Source: CALZIK01 sp945787635
Lineage (GTDB): Bacteria; Acidobacteriota; Thermoanaerobaculia; Multivoradales; JAHEKO01
DNA: 64,000 bases
Assembly: GCA_947259725.1 (NCBI GenBank)
Contig: CAMYNM010000002.1
Coordinates: 124,001-188,000 of the forward strand
Direction of reading: 5' to 3'
Made by a program: the position numbers and the translations under genes. Positions 8,864-17,298 of the stretch are shown here, piece after piece (within the stretch, counting starts at the first letter, position 1; each line of letters starts with the position of its first letter). A model generated the notes under the pieces. It had not been told where the DNA came from. It did not search any database and saw only the letters and a list, made by a program, of their open reading frames with translations.

Positions 8864-10273
8864 ATGAAACTGGCGCAGTACCTCGAAGAACTCGACCCCG
8901 AACTGGCGGGCAAACTAGAAAAGGCGGTCAACGCTGTTCGGGAGGATTTCGAAGAGAAGCTGACCGGAGCTGTTCAGACCGCGGTGTCGGAGGCCGCCGA
9001 ACAGGCCGCGGAGCGAGCGGCGGCCGAGGCCGCGCAACAGCCGCCCGAGGTCATCGCGAGACCGACCCTCTCGCTGGACGCATCGGACGAGCTGCGGATG
9101 GCCGCGCTCGACATCGATGTGGCTACTTCCCAGGCAGAGATCCTGGCGGCGCTCTCCAGAGGCGTGCTGCGATTCGCCTCGCGCGTGGCCATCTTCGTCA
9201 ATCGCGGCGAAGAGGCCCATGGCTGGAGCTCCTCGGGATTCGGCAGCTCCGACTCGAGAATCAAGGAAGTCGTCTTGGCGAAGGACAAGCTCTTCCCGGC
9301 GACCAACGACCCGAAAGAGGGTTCGGTCGCTCTCGCCCCGGCGCAATGTGCCGCCATCTGTGACGCGATGGGCGCCGATCACCCCTCGATGGGTCTGGTC
9401 ATGCCCTTCGTGCTGGGCAGCCAGGCGGTTGGGACGGTCTATTGTGATCGCGTAGGGGAAGAGCCGTTTTCGGTATCGGCCATGCAACTCGTGACCTACA
9501 TCGCCGGCCAGACGCTCGAGACGCTGCCGGTGCGAAAGCGCGAGTCCACCGCCACCCTGAGCCTCGCCGCAAACCCGGTCGCGGCCGAAAGCATGCCGAC
9601 CGCCACGGCCGAGGTCGAAATCGAGCCAGCGGCCGAACTCGAGCCGGCGCCCACCGAGCCGATTGCGTCACCCGAACCGCCGCCAGTGTCCGACTACGAG
9701 TCTGAGCCCTCCGAGCCCGTCGAGATGCCGACCGTCCATCTGGTCGAAGAGCCCGAGGTCTCGGTTGAACCCACCAGCTATCCGCCGTCTTCGGCGCCCG
9801 AAATAGCCACCGAGTCTCCCGAAGCCGACGAAGATGAGGAAGCGACGCGGCCGGGCTTTGCGACTCGCGCGCCCATCGAGCCATCCGCCAGCCCACCATC
9901 GGCGCTCGGTCCCATGGAGCCGCCGGTCGAGCTCGGCAGCACTGCGGTAAGCCCTCCGGACGATGTCCAGGGCCCGGGTTGGGCCTTCACGGCTCCCGCG
10001 GCGCCCTCCGAAGGCGATTCGGAATCGGACCACGAAGAGGCCCAGCGCCTGGCCAGGCTGTTGGTCACGGAAATCAAGCTTTACAACGAAGAGGCCGTCG
10101 AAGAGGGCCGGCGCAGCTCGAACATCTACTCGCGCCTGCGCGAAGACATCGACCGATCGCGCCAGATCTTCGAGGACCGAATCGACGAGAGCGTGCGGAC
10201 TGAAACCGACTACTTCAAGAAGGCCCTGGTCAGAATCCTGGCGGGCGGAGATCCGGCCCTACTGGGGGGCTGA
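8864..10273 (+). CDS. GAF-like domain protein with Pro/Glu-rich linker
   Basis: The 469-residue protein begins with a helical, Ala/Glu-rich segment (about 1-60). A globular region resembling a GAF fold follows (about 75-215, from the ATSQAEILAALSRGVLRFASR region to VGTVYCDRVGEEPFS). After that comes a long acidic Pro/Ser/Glu-rich stretch (about 235-395) that looks disordered, and a charged helical C-terminus (about 400-469). Start ATG 8864 is supported by the upstream GGGAGA. GAF domains bind small ligands or mediate dimerisation, but the ligand here is unknown. It has its own strong promoter and is followed after 15 bases by the lytic transglycosylase, suggesting a shared transcript and possibly an envelope role. 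Confidence 0.7.
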   Translation: MKLAQYLEELDPELAGKLEKAVNAVREDFEEKLTGAVQTAVSEAAEQAAERAAAEAAQQPPEVIARPTLSLDASDELRMAALDIDVATSQAEILAALSRGVLRFASRVAIFVNRGEEAHGWSSSGFGSSDSRIKEVVLAKDKLFPATNDPKEGSVALAPAQCAAICDAMGADHPSMGLVMPFVLGSQAVGTVYCDRVGEEPFSVSAMQLVTYIAGQTLETLPVRKRESTATLSLAANPVAAESMPTATAEVEIEPAAELEPAPTEPIASPEPPPVSDYESEPSEPVEMPTVHLVEEPEVSVEPTSYPPSSAPEIATESPEADEDEEATRPGFATRAPIEPSASPPSALGPMEPPVELGSTAVSPPDDVQGPGWAFTAPAAPSEGDSESDHEEAQRLARLLVTEIKLYNEEAVEEGRRSSNIYSRLREDIDRSRQIFEDRIDESVRTETDYFKKALVRILAGGDPALLGG

Positions 10274-10288
10274 GCAAGCGGTGCGAGC

Positions 10289-12523
10289 ATGCGGCGCAAC
10301 CGACTCAGCTTGTTGCCGGCACTCGCGACGGCGACTCTGCTGATCGGACTCAGCGTACTCGAGCCTCTCGCCCGCGGCAAAGAATCGCTTCCCCGGACGG
10401 ACACCGCACCCGAGCTCGAGCAACCTGACCTTGGCCCGCTCGCGGGCGCGCTCCGCGCTTGCGACCTGGAAACGGCGCAAGCCGCGGTCGCGGCGCTGGG
10501 TCCCGATCGCGACGAGCGCGGCCTGATCCTCGGGCTCGGCGCAGCACGGTGCGGCCAGCATGCGGCAGGCTTGAACTGGTTGCTGGCGACGCCGCCCGGA
10601 TCGGATCTCGAGGACTGGCGCCTTTTCGGCATCGCACGAACCTCGATCGAGCTCGGCCAGTATCCCGCCGCCAAGGCGGCACTCGACACCCTGCGCCGCG
10701 CGCATCCGAAGTCTCCCCTGTTCGCGAGCGCAACTCTGGCGGCGGCCGAGGTCGCACGCGAACGCGGAGACCTCGAGGGCGTGGTCGAGATCAGCCGGCG
10801 CAGCACCGGCTGGCTACTCGATCGGGAGCATGCCGAGGGCCTCGACGTGGCAGCCTGGCACGCCTCCGTGGAGCTCGGTGACGCGGGGCTACGGCGCGAA
10901 GCCGCGGCCCGCCTGCTGGTCGAGCACCCTGTAATCGCTTCCAAACTCAAGGTGATCGAGGACTTCCGCGCCGAGGACGGCTCGATTGAATGGCGTGACT
11001 TCCTGTCCACTGAGGAAATTGTCGAGCGCGCGGATAGCCTGTTCCAAGCCGGTCTGCACGACTCGGCAATGGAAACACTCACCCTCCTCGAAGCCGTCGA
11101 CCGGACCGTGCGTTGGCATCTGGTCTCGGCCGACGCACTGACCTCTTCCGGCAGAGGAGAGGAAGCTCTCAAAACGCTGGAAGCCCTACTGCCCCGAAAC
11201 CGCCTCGAGGAGCTCGAAGTCGAGTGGCGGCGGGCCTTCGCGGCGCTCGACGCCTCGGAACCCAGGTCGGGACGTCAGCTCACTTCGCTGCAGCGGCGGA
11301 TGATGCGCGAACGAGCGCACACGCACCTTGAGCGAGTGATCGAGATCGGGCTCGATCCCGAGCGCTCAAAACGGGCGCTCAGGGTGCTGTTCGAGAACGC
11401 CCTCGACGACGACCTGTTCGACGACGCGATGGCGACTCTGCGCCGGCTGAAAGCGCTGGACCCTGAAGATCGAAGCGGCGCGCGCCACCTGTGGCAGTAC
11501 GGCTGGAAACAGCATCAAGAACGCAACTTCAGCGGCGCCATCGGCTACTGGACCGAGCTGTCGGCGCTCTATCCGACCAGCAGCTATAACCGAAGCGGGC
11601 TCTATTGGTCTGCTCGTGCGCACGAGGTCCTCGGCAATCGGCCGAGATCCCTCGAGCTTCTGAACGAAGTGGCCAACGTGCCGTTCACCGACTTTTACCG
11701 CCGCCAGGCCCTTCGTCGACTCGGCCATACCGGCGAATCCGAGAGCGGCCCGGCGGCTCCCACCGAACCCTGGCCGCAAGACCCCCGCCTCGGCCGCGCC
11801 GAGCGACTGCTTGGCTGGGGGCTCGACAGTGACGCGCTCATCGAGGTCAGCGCGCTCGCCGCGCGGTCCGACCCGCGAGCAACGGGAGCTCTCAAATCGC
11901 TGATCTTGGGAGAGCTCGGCGAGCGCCGCAGGAGCATCATCGAGATCAAGGGTGTGTTTTCCCTGCTCGGCACCCCGTTTCAGGGCGTGGCTCCCAACCG
12001 GGCTCGGCTTCTCTACTATCCGTTGGCCTTCGACCGAATCGTCGAGCAGAACGCCGAGCGCAACGGCCTCGACCGGAACCTGATCCTGGCCATGATCCGG
12101 CAGGAAAGCGCCTTCGATCCCCAGGCGCGCAGCTGGGCAGGCGCGAGCGGGCTGATGCAAGTAATGCCGGCAACCGGCCGCGAGATCGCTCAGCGCCTCG
12201 GCCTGAGCTACAACCGCGAGCGCTTGAGCGATCCGGCGTTCAGCATCCGGCTGGGCACAACCTACTACAAGCAGGTTCGCTCGATGTTCGGTGAAAATGA
12301 CGAACTGGCGCTCGCCGGCTACAACGCAGGGCCCTACCGGATCAAGCGCCTCTGGCGCCAGGCGGGAGAGAACGCAGAGTTCGATCGATTTCTCGAAGGC
12401 CTCGAGTTGGAAGAGACCAGATGGTACGTCAAGCGGGTGCTGCTTTTCGCCGACAGCTACCGCCGCCTGTATCCCGGCGAGAGCCCACCGCCCGGTGCCG
12501 AGCTCCAGCCCGCCGCCGGCTGA
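10289..12523 (+). CDS. soluble lytic murein transglycosylase, Slt70-like
   Basis: Cleaves the MurNAc-GlcNAc bond in peptidoglycan to give 1,6-anhydro ends. The 744-residue protein has an N-terminal export signal (hydrophobic 7-26). A long alpha-helical region with tetratricopeptide-like repeats follows (about 40-560), matching the superhelical U and L domains of Slt70. The C-terminal SLT catalytic domain (about 590-720) contains the catalytic glutamate E606 in MIRQESAFDP, then ASGLMQVMPAT and AGYNAGPYRIKRLW. It is probably co-transcribed with the preceding GAF-like gene. The length is close to but somewhat above the Escherichia coli enzyme. Confidence 0.9.
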   Translation: MRRNRLSLLPALATATLLIGLSVLEPLARGKESLPRTDTAPELEQPDLGPLAGALRACDLETAQAAVAALGPDRDERGLILGLGAARCGQHAAGLNWLLATPPGSDLEDWRLFGIARTSIELGQYPAAKAALDTLRRAHPKSPLFASATLAAAEVARERGDLEGVVEISRRSTGWLLDREHAEGLDVAAWHASVELGDAGLRREAAARLLVEHPVIASKLKVIEDFRAEDGSIEWRDFLSTEEIVERADSLFQAGLHDSAMETLTLLEAVDRTVRWHLVSADALTSSGRGEEALKTLEALLPRNRLEELEVEWRRAFAALDASEPRSGRQLTSLQRRMMRERAHTHLERVIEIGLDPERSKRALRVLFENALDDDLFDDAMATLRRLKALDPEDRSGARHLWQYGWKQHQERNFSGAIGYWTELSALYPTSSYNRSGLYWSARAHEVLGNRPRSLELLNEVANVPFTDFYRRQALRRLGHTGESESGPAAPTEPWPQDPRLGRAERLLGWGLDSDALIEVSALAARSDPRATGALKSLILGELGERRRSIIEIKGVFSLLGTPFQGVAPNRARLLYYPLAFDRIVEQNAERNGLDRNLILAMIRQESAFDPQARSWAGASGLMQVMPATGREIAQRLGLSYNRERLSDPAFSIRLGTTYYKQVRSMFGENDELALAGYNAGPYRIKRLWRQAGENAEFDRFLEGLELEETRWYVKRVLLFADSYRRLYPGESPPPGAELQPAAG

Positions 12524-12551
12524 AAGCCCGCCACGACCGCCTTAAATTGGT

Positions 12552-12557
12552 TATACT
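12552..12557 (+). promoter_or_regulatory. possible -10 element of the tRNA gene
   Basis: TATACT matches five of six consensus positions and lies about 27 bases before the tRNA. No convincing -35 hexamer is found at 16-18 bases upstream. A small GC hairpin (CCCCGGGCTCGGGG) lies between it and the tRNA. Confidence 0.35.
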
Positions 12558-12583
12558 CTTCGCTCCCCGGGCTCGGGGAATCT

Positions 12584-12656
12584 GGGTCCATAGCTCAGCG
12601 GTTAGAGCATCCGGCTCATAACCGGCAGGTCCCTGGTTCGAATCCAGGTGGACCCA
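12584..12656 (+). tRNA. tRNA with CAU anticodon (elongator Met, or Ile2 read by lysidine)
   Basis: A 73-base cloverleaf: acceptor GGGTCCA paired with TGGACCC plus discriminator A, D arm GCTC/GAGC, anticodon loop CTCATAA (CAU at positions 34-36), T arm with GGTTCGAATCC. CCA is not encoded. One mismatch is seen at the base of the anticodon stem. It lacks initiator features such as three G-C pairs in the anticodon stem next to an unpaired 1-72. The sequence alone does not separate tRNA-Met from tRNA-Ile2, which depends on TilS modification. Confidence 0.92.
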
Positions 12657-12767
12657 AGATCCACGGGCTCATGAGGCCACTGAATGTACTTGAGAGTATC
12701 GGGAGCTAGAAAGAAATCAGTTCGGAAAAGGGATTCGGCCAGAGGGACGGGTCCATTCCAGTTCGCG

Positions 12768-12803
12768 AGGGGTGTCGATTTACGACACCCCTTCGGTCGT
12801 TCA
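12768..12803 (+). terminator. terminator downstream of the tRNA
   Basis: A perfect 10-bp stem (12768-12777 with 12783-12792, AGGGGTGTCG paired to CGACACCCCT) with loop ATTTA is followed by TTCGGTCGTTC, a modest T-containing tail. It lies between the tRNA and the zinc-ribbon gene. The rest of 12657-12832 shows no ORF or RNA I can support. Confidence 0.6.
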
Positions 12804-12832
12804 GGCGAGCGATCGTCGCGATCGGAGGGCGC

Positions 12833-13579
12833 ATGAAAAGCCAACTGGGGCTGGTCACACGACTTCAACAGGCTCTCACCGAGGCTGCCGATCTCCACGC
12901 GTTACTTTCCGGCATCCCGGATTGGATGCAGGAGCTCCACGACGAGCACAGCGGCCGCAAAACAGAGATCGAGACCCTTGAAGAATCCCTCGCTGCCGCC
13001 GCCACCGACCGTCGAACCGCCGAGGCCACCGAAGCAGACTGTCAAGAGAAACTCAAGGCGTATCAGGATCAGATCAGCCAGGTTCGCAACCAGCGCGAAT
13101 ACGGAGCTCTGCTGCAGGAGATCGACACCGTCAAGAACCAAATCCGCGACTGCGAAGAGCAGGCGCTCGCCGCTCTCGAAGAGTACGAAGCCGCCGAGAA
13201 GCTGCGCAATGAAGCCACCGAGGCCTTCGCCGACCTCGACCAGCGCTATTCCGAGTCGTTGAAAAAATGGGAAGCCGAAAAGCCCGACATCGCCCAGCAA
13301 GCCGAAGCGGTGAAGAAGGAGATCCAGGAGCTCGAGCAGGCTTTGCCCCAGAGGATCCTCATCCACTTCCGCAGGGTCTTCGAGCGTCATCATGGCAACG
13401 CCATGGCTGCAGTCCAGGAAGTCCAGCAGACCGGCAAGAAAGCCGCACACATCTGGCACTGTGGAGCCTGCAACTACCGGGTTCGGCCCCAGGCGGTCGT
13501 CGAGATCACCAACAAGGGCAGCCTGGTCCTGTGCGACAGCTGTAAGCGGATTCTCTACCTCGCCGAGGCATCGGCTTGA
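12833..13579 (+). CDS. coiled-coil protein with C-terminal C4 zinc ribbon (COG1579-type)
   Basis: The 248-residue protein is almost entirely long antiparallel coiled coil (about 10-175, rich in Glu, Lys, Ala and Gln). It ends in a zinc ribbon with two CxxC pairs (HCGACNYRV and LCDSCKRILY, about residues 204-240). This is the architecture of the widespread COG1579/zf-RING_7 family, whose members are proposed to bind nucleic acids or ribosome-related partners but are poorly characterised. ATG 12833 is preceded by GGAGG at four bases. It is followed after 34 bases by the YggS-type gene. Confidence 0.85.
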   Translation: MKSQLGLVTRLQQALTEAADLHALLSGIPDWMQELHDEHSGRKTEIETLEESLAAAATDRRTAEATEADCQEKLKAYQDQISQVRNQREYGALLQEIDTVKNQIRDCEEQALAALEEYEAAEKLRNEATEAFADLDQRYSESLKKWEAEKPDIAQQAEAVKKEIQELEQALPQRILIHFRRVFERHHGNAMAAVQEVQQTGKKAAHIWHCGACNYRVRPQAVVEITNKGSLVLCDSCKRILYLAEASA

Positions 13580-13613
13580 TCAGGCCGGGAAACCGGCTCT
13601 CCTTCGCGGCGAC

Positions 13614-14312
13614 ATGACCGCCGGCGTGCCCGCGCGGCTCGCATCGATCCGGGATCGAATCGACCGGGCCTGCGCTCGAGCCGGGCGCCAACCCGACGAG
13701 ATTACCTTGATCGGAGCCGCCAAGCGTCAGCCCGCCGAGCGCATTCGGGCGGCTGCCGAAGCCGGTCTCGTCGATTTTGGCGAGAATCTGGTTCAGGAAG
13801 CCGAAGCCCACCACGGCCTGCTTGCGGGTCGCGATCTCCGGTGGCACCTCATCGGACCGCTGCAGTCCAACAAGGCGCGCAGAGCGGCGGGCCTTTTCGA
13901 CTGGATACACTCAGTCGATCGTCTAAAGATCGCAAGGGCTCTCGATCGCGAGGCCAAGGGCGTGGACAGGTCCATCTTCGGCCTGATCGAAGTCAATCTC
14001 GGCGCCGAGCCCTCCAAGCACGGTTTTGCGCCCGAGGAGCTCACCGCCGCTGCCGATGAGCTTCTCGGCTTGGGAAGCCTCGAAATCGTGGGCCTCATGG
14101 CCATACCCCCGCAATCGACCGACGAGACCGAAGTACGCAGGTGGTTTCGCCACCTGCGCGAGCTTCGCGACGGCTTCTTCCCAGCCTCTCCCAAGAGAAA
14201 GGGCCTCCTCTCGATGGGGATGAGCGCCGATTTCGAGATAGCCATCGAGGAGGGCGCGACCCACGTGCGGGTGGGCACCGACCTCTTCGGTCTTCGCCAA
14301 CCTCGACCCTGA
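13614..14312 (+). CDS. yggS: YggS-family pyridoxal-5'-phosphate-binding protein
   Basis: YggS/PLPBP proteins bind PLP without known enzymatic activity and control vitamin B6 and amino-acid homeostasis. The 232-residue protein has the PLP lysine K37 in IGAAKRQP (usually A-V-S-K), the DFGENLVQEA motif, WHLIGPLQSNKARRA, the LIEVNLGAEPSKHGF strand and the phosphate-loop end LSMGMSADFEIAIEEGATHVRVG. The start is ATG 13614; a longer in-frame extension runs inside the previous gene and is not family-like. The only difference from typical members is Ala-Ala before the lysine. Confidence 0.92.
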   Translation: MTAGVPARLASIRDRIDRACARAGRQPDEITLIGAAKRQPAERIRAAAEAGLVDFGENLVQEAEAHHGLLAGRDLRWHLIGPLQSNKARRAAGLFDWIHSVDRLKIARALDREAKGVDRSIFGLIEVNLGAEPSKHGFAPEELTAAADELLGLGSLEIVGLMAIPPQSTDETEVRRWFRHLRELRDGFFPASPKRKGLLSMGMSADFEIAIEEGATHVRVGTDLFGLRQPRP

Positions 14313-14323
14313 GGGCCTTTCTG

Positions 14324-15652
14324 ATGAGCGACCTGTTGATCACCAATCTCGCCGAGGTCGCGACCCCGATCGGAAGCAGTCCCCGGCGAGGCAACGACCA
14401 AGGCGCGATCCAAAGGTACGCAAACGCCGCGGTGCTGTGCCGAGACGGGCACATCGCTTTCGTCGGAAGCGAGAGCGAGCTCGGCGAGCGCTTCGGCGAG
14501 CTCGCGGAGGTCTCCCGCCTCGATGGCCGACGGGGCACGCTGATTCCCGGGTTCGTCGATGCCCACACCCACCTGCCCTGGGCCGGCAGCCGCGAACACG
14601 AGTTCGCGCAGCGCCTGGCAGGTGCGACTTACCAGGAAATCTCGGCGGCCGGAGGCGGCATCCTCTCCACGGTTCGCTCCACGCGGGCGGCAGCTGAGGA
14701 CGACCTCGTCAAACAGGTCTTGGTGCGAATGGACCGGATGCTCGATCTGGGCACTACGACTGCGGAGGCCAAGAGCGGTTACGGACTCAACCTCGACGAC
14801 GAGCTCAAGCAGCTGCGGGCGATTCGACGGGCCGGCGAGAGCCACCCGGTCGATCTCAAGGCGACCCTGCTCGCGGCGCATGAAACGCCCCCCGAGTACC
14901 GGAACCAGCGAGAACGCTACCTCGACATCATCTGCCAAGACATCGTGCCCCGCGTGGCGGAGGAGAAACTGGCCGGTTTCTCGGACGTCTTCTGTGAGCA
15001 CGGGGTGTTCTCCGCCGACGAGTCCCGGCGGGTGTTGGCAGCCGGTAAGCGGCACGGTCTACTCCCCCGGCTCCACGCGGACGAATTCGTCGATTCCGGC
15101 GGCGCCGAGCTGGCGGCCGAGCTCGGGGCTCTTTCGGCAGACCACTTGATCGCGATCTCGGAGACCGGTATCGAGGCCTTGTCACGAAGCGGCGTCACCG
15201 CCGTCTTGCTTCCGGGAACCAGCTTCTTCCTCATGAAACATACCTATGCTCCGGCGCGGCGCCTGATCGACGCCGGGGTCGCGGTCGCGCTGGCCACCGA
15301 CTGCAATCCCGGCTCTTCACACACCGAGTCGATGCCCATGGTGGTCGTCCTCGCGGTCTTCGAGCTCGGCCTTTCGGTGGAAGAGGCGCTCACCGCCGCG
15401 ACCCTCAACTCGGCCTGCTCGCTGGGCCTCGGCGACGAGATCGGCTCGATCGAGCCCGGCAAGCGCGCGGATCTCGTGCTGCTCGACGTACCCAACGCCC
15501 TTCACCTGGCCTACCACTACGGAATCAATCCGGTCTCGGCGGTGGTCAAGAACGGTCAAGTGGTGCGACGCGAGCGGACCCCTTGCATGCCCGGTTCGCC
15601 GTCCAACGACTCTGGGCGACGGCAGCCCCCTGAGCGCCACAACTCCGGTTAG
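14324..15652 (+). CDS. hutI: imidazolonepropionase HutI
   Basis: Amidohydrolase that opens 4-imidazolone-5-propanoate to N-formimidoyl-glutamate in histidine degradation. The 442-residue protein has the metal motif HTH at 81-83 in VDAHTHLPWAG, the family signature TTAEAKSGYGLN, HETPPEYR, LHADEF and the catalytic-site ATDCNPGSS region, with SMPMVVVLA near the end. ATG 14324 is preceded by GAGGG at eight bases. No hutH, hutU or hutG is present in the window, so the rest of the pathway must lie elsewhere. Its stop interlocks with that of the DUF3467 gene on the other strand. Confidence 0.93.
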   Translation: MSDLLITNLAEVATPIGSSPRRGNDQGAIQRYANAAVLCRDGHIAFVGSESELGERFGELAEVSRLDGRRGTLIPGFVDAHTHLPWAGSREHEFAQRLAGATYQEISAAGGGILSTVRSTRAAAEDDLVKQVLVRMDRMLDLGTTTAEAKSGYGLNLDDELKQLRAIRRAGESHPVDLKATLLAAHETPPEYRNQRERYLDIICQDIVPRVAEEKLAGFSDVFCEHGVFSADESRRVLAAGKRHGLLPRLHADEFVDSGGAELAAELGALSADHLIAISETGIEALSRSGVTAVLLPGTSFFLMKHTYAPARRLIDAGVAVALATDCNPGSSHTESMPMVVVLAVFELGLSVEEALTAATLNSACSLGLGDEIGSIEPGKRADLVLLDVPNALHLAYHYGINPVSAVVKNGQVVRRERTPCMPGSPSNDSGRRQPPERHNSG

Positions 15653-15930
15653 TTGACCGAGGAATCCCGGGAGGGCTCCGGCGCTTCCACCAGCGGCCCG
15701 AAGTTCTTCTCGTAGCGCTCCAGGTTCTCGGTCAGTGCGCGCACGATCCTCTTGAGATGGCCCGGGCTCGCCACCAGCCTGGCGGTCACGATCGCCTGCG
15801 GCGGTACCGCGTTGATGAAATCGAGGATGAACTCTTCGCGGGTATGGGTCACGCGAAGGAGGTTCGAATAACGCCCCTTGAGCTCTTCATCACCCACTTT
15901 TACATTGAGACCCTTGGCTTTTTCGGACAT
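15649..15930 (-). CDS. DUF3467 family small protein
   Basis: A 93-residue protein matching the DUF3467 pattern: GRYSNLLRVTHTREEFILDF, then VPPQAIVTARLVASPGHLKRI and ALTENLERYEKNFG. The family has no assigned function. ATG 15930 has GGGAG six bases upstream. It lies 21 bases past the start-proximal side of the Wzt gene region, on the same strand but downstream of it, and could be the last gene of that transcript. Confidence 0.85.
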   Translation of the reverse strand: MSEKAKGLNVKVGDEELKGRYSNLLRVTHTREEFILDFINAVPPQAIVTARLVASPGHLKRIVRALTENLERYEKNFGPLVEAPEPSRDSSVN

Positions 15931-15951
15931 TGATTTCTCCCGAAGAGAGGG

Positions 15952-17298
15952 TTACGCGTCGCGCGGAACCCTCGACCACTTTACGCCGCCCTCGAATCTC
16001 CACTCGTGGCGGGGGAAGTAGACACCTACTCCCTGCTCGCGCGCGGTCATGGTGAAGGTCAGAATCTTGCGCTGGTAGTCGTAAGCGTAGCCGTCGCGCG
16101 CGTGGACCGCCGCATCCAACGAATACTCGCCGGGAGCCAGACGGAGCGACGGGCAGACCAGGCGCACGACTACGTCGCCGCGCAAAGCGTCCGACTCGAA
16201 ACCCGCGAGGGTGGTGTTCGTACCCCAGCACTCGAGCCCGCGAAAGGTGAACACGCCGATCCCGAACACGAAATCCTCGAGTTCCTCATGCGCCCGCACC
16301 TGTAGCTCGAAAACGACCTGGTCGCCGGTCGAGAAGTTGTAGCGCTCGGTGCCATCCGCAGCCAGAAGGCGCGCGCTCATGACCTCGGCTTCGCGTGTTC
16401 CCCAACGCAACACCTCGCCGCCTTCCCCTTCGTCGCCGGTCGCCTCGGCGGCGGCCCCCGATTCATCGCCTGCATCGCCAGCGCGTTCCGGCTCGCCTTG
16501 AACGGCCGACTGACGCTGCTCCTTGGCCTCCTGGTGGCCGCGCCCCTCGGCTTCGGCTACCGCCTGCCGGTAGGCGTCGACGACGCGCCTGGGCTCACCC
16601 ACCAGCCGCACCCGGCCGTTTTCCATCCACAGGCAACGATCCGCGAATTCCTCCACGAGCCCGAGCGAATGACTCACCAGCAGTACCGTATTGCCCCGCG
16701 CCAAAAACTCCTCGATTCGCCGGATACATCGATGCGCGAAAGCCTCGTCGCCGACCGCGAGGACCTCGTCGACCAGCAAGACATCGGGGTCCGTGTGAAT
16801 CGCCACCGAGAAACCGAGCCGCACGTACATGCCGGACGAGTAGTTTTTGACCGGCTCGTCCATGAACTCCTCTAGGCCGGAGAACTCGACGATCTCCCGA
16901 TAGCGCCGGTCGATCTCGCGCTTGGACAGGCCAAGCACGGCTCCGTTGATGAAGACGTTCTCGCGGCCCGAAATCTCGGGGTGAAAGCCCGCGCCCAGCT
17001 CGATGAGCGCCGCCACCCGCCCGTTGACCAGAATCTCGCCAGCAGTCGGCTTGAGGATTCCCGCCACCATTTTCAGAAGCGTCGACTTGCCCGAACCGTT
17101 CGCCCCGATAACGGCGAAGGCCTCGCCCGGACTGACCGCGAAGTTGAGATCGCGCACCGCGGGAATCAGCTCGCTCTGCTTGAGTCCGTCGGTCAAGCTG
17201 CGATCGAGCAGCGCGCTCTTCAAGGTCCTGAGCTTGTAGCCGGCAGCCATGCGCCGGTAATCCTTGCCGAGCCCTCGAGCTTCGATCGCGGCGCTCAT
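15952..17298 (-). CDS. wzt: polysaccharide ABC exporter ATPase Wzt with C-terminal carbohydrate-binding domain
   Basis: ATPase of a Wzm/Wzt-type exporter that moves lipid-linked O-antigen or similar glycan across the inner membrane. The 448-residue protein has Walker A GANGSGKS at 65-72, an ABC signature YSSGMYVRLGF at 153-163, Walker B DVLLVDEVLAVGD at 172-184 and the switch H210. A low-complexity Glu/Ala/Gly/Gln linker occupies about 247-296. A beta-rich Wzt_C domain follows (297-448), which in known exporters recognises the terminal modification of the glycan. Its ATG overlaps the permease stop (ATGA at 17295-17298), showing translational coupling. Confidence 0.92.
   Translation of the reverse strand: MSAAIEARGLGKDYRRMAAGYKLRTLKSALLDRSLTDGLKQSELIPAVRDLNFAVSPGEAFAVIGANGSGKSTLLKMVAGILKPTAGEILVNGRVAALIELGAGFHPEISGRENVFINGAVLGLSKREIDRRYREIVEFSGLEEFMDEPVKNYSSGMYVRLGFSVAIHTDPDVLLVDEVLAVGDEAFAHRCIRRIEEFLARGNTVLLVSHSLGLVEEFADRCLWMENGRVRLVGEPRRVVDAYRQAVAEAEGRGHQEAKEQRQSAVQGEPERAGDAGDESGAAAEATGDEGEGGEVLRWGTREAEVMSARLLAADGTERYNFSTGDQVVFELQVRAHEELEDFVFGIGVFTFRGLECWGTNTTLAGFESDALRGDVVVRLVCPSLRLAPGEYSLDAAVHARDGYAYDYQRKILTFTMTAREQGVGVYFPRHEWRFEGGVKWSRVPRDA

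Noticed and set aside
12584..12656. Assigning the CAU tRNA definitively to Met or Ile2
   Set aside because: The decision depends on lysidine modification and identity elements that the sequence alone does not settle.
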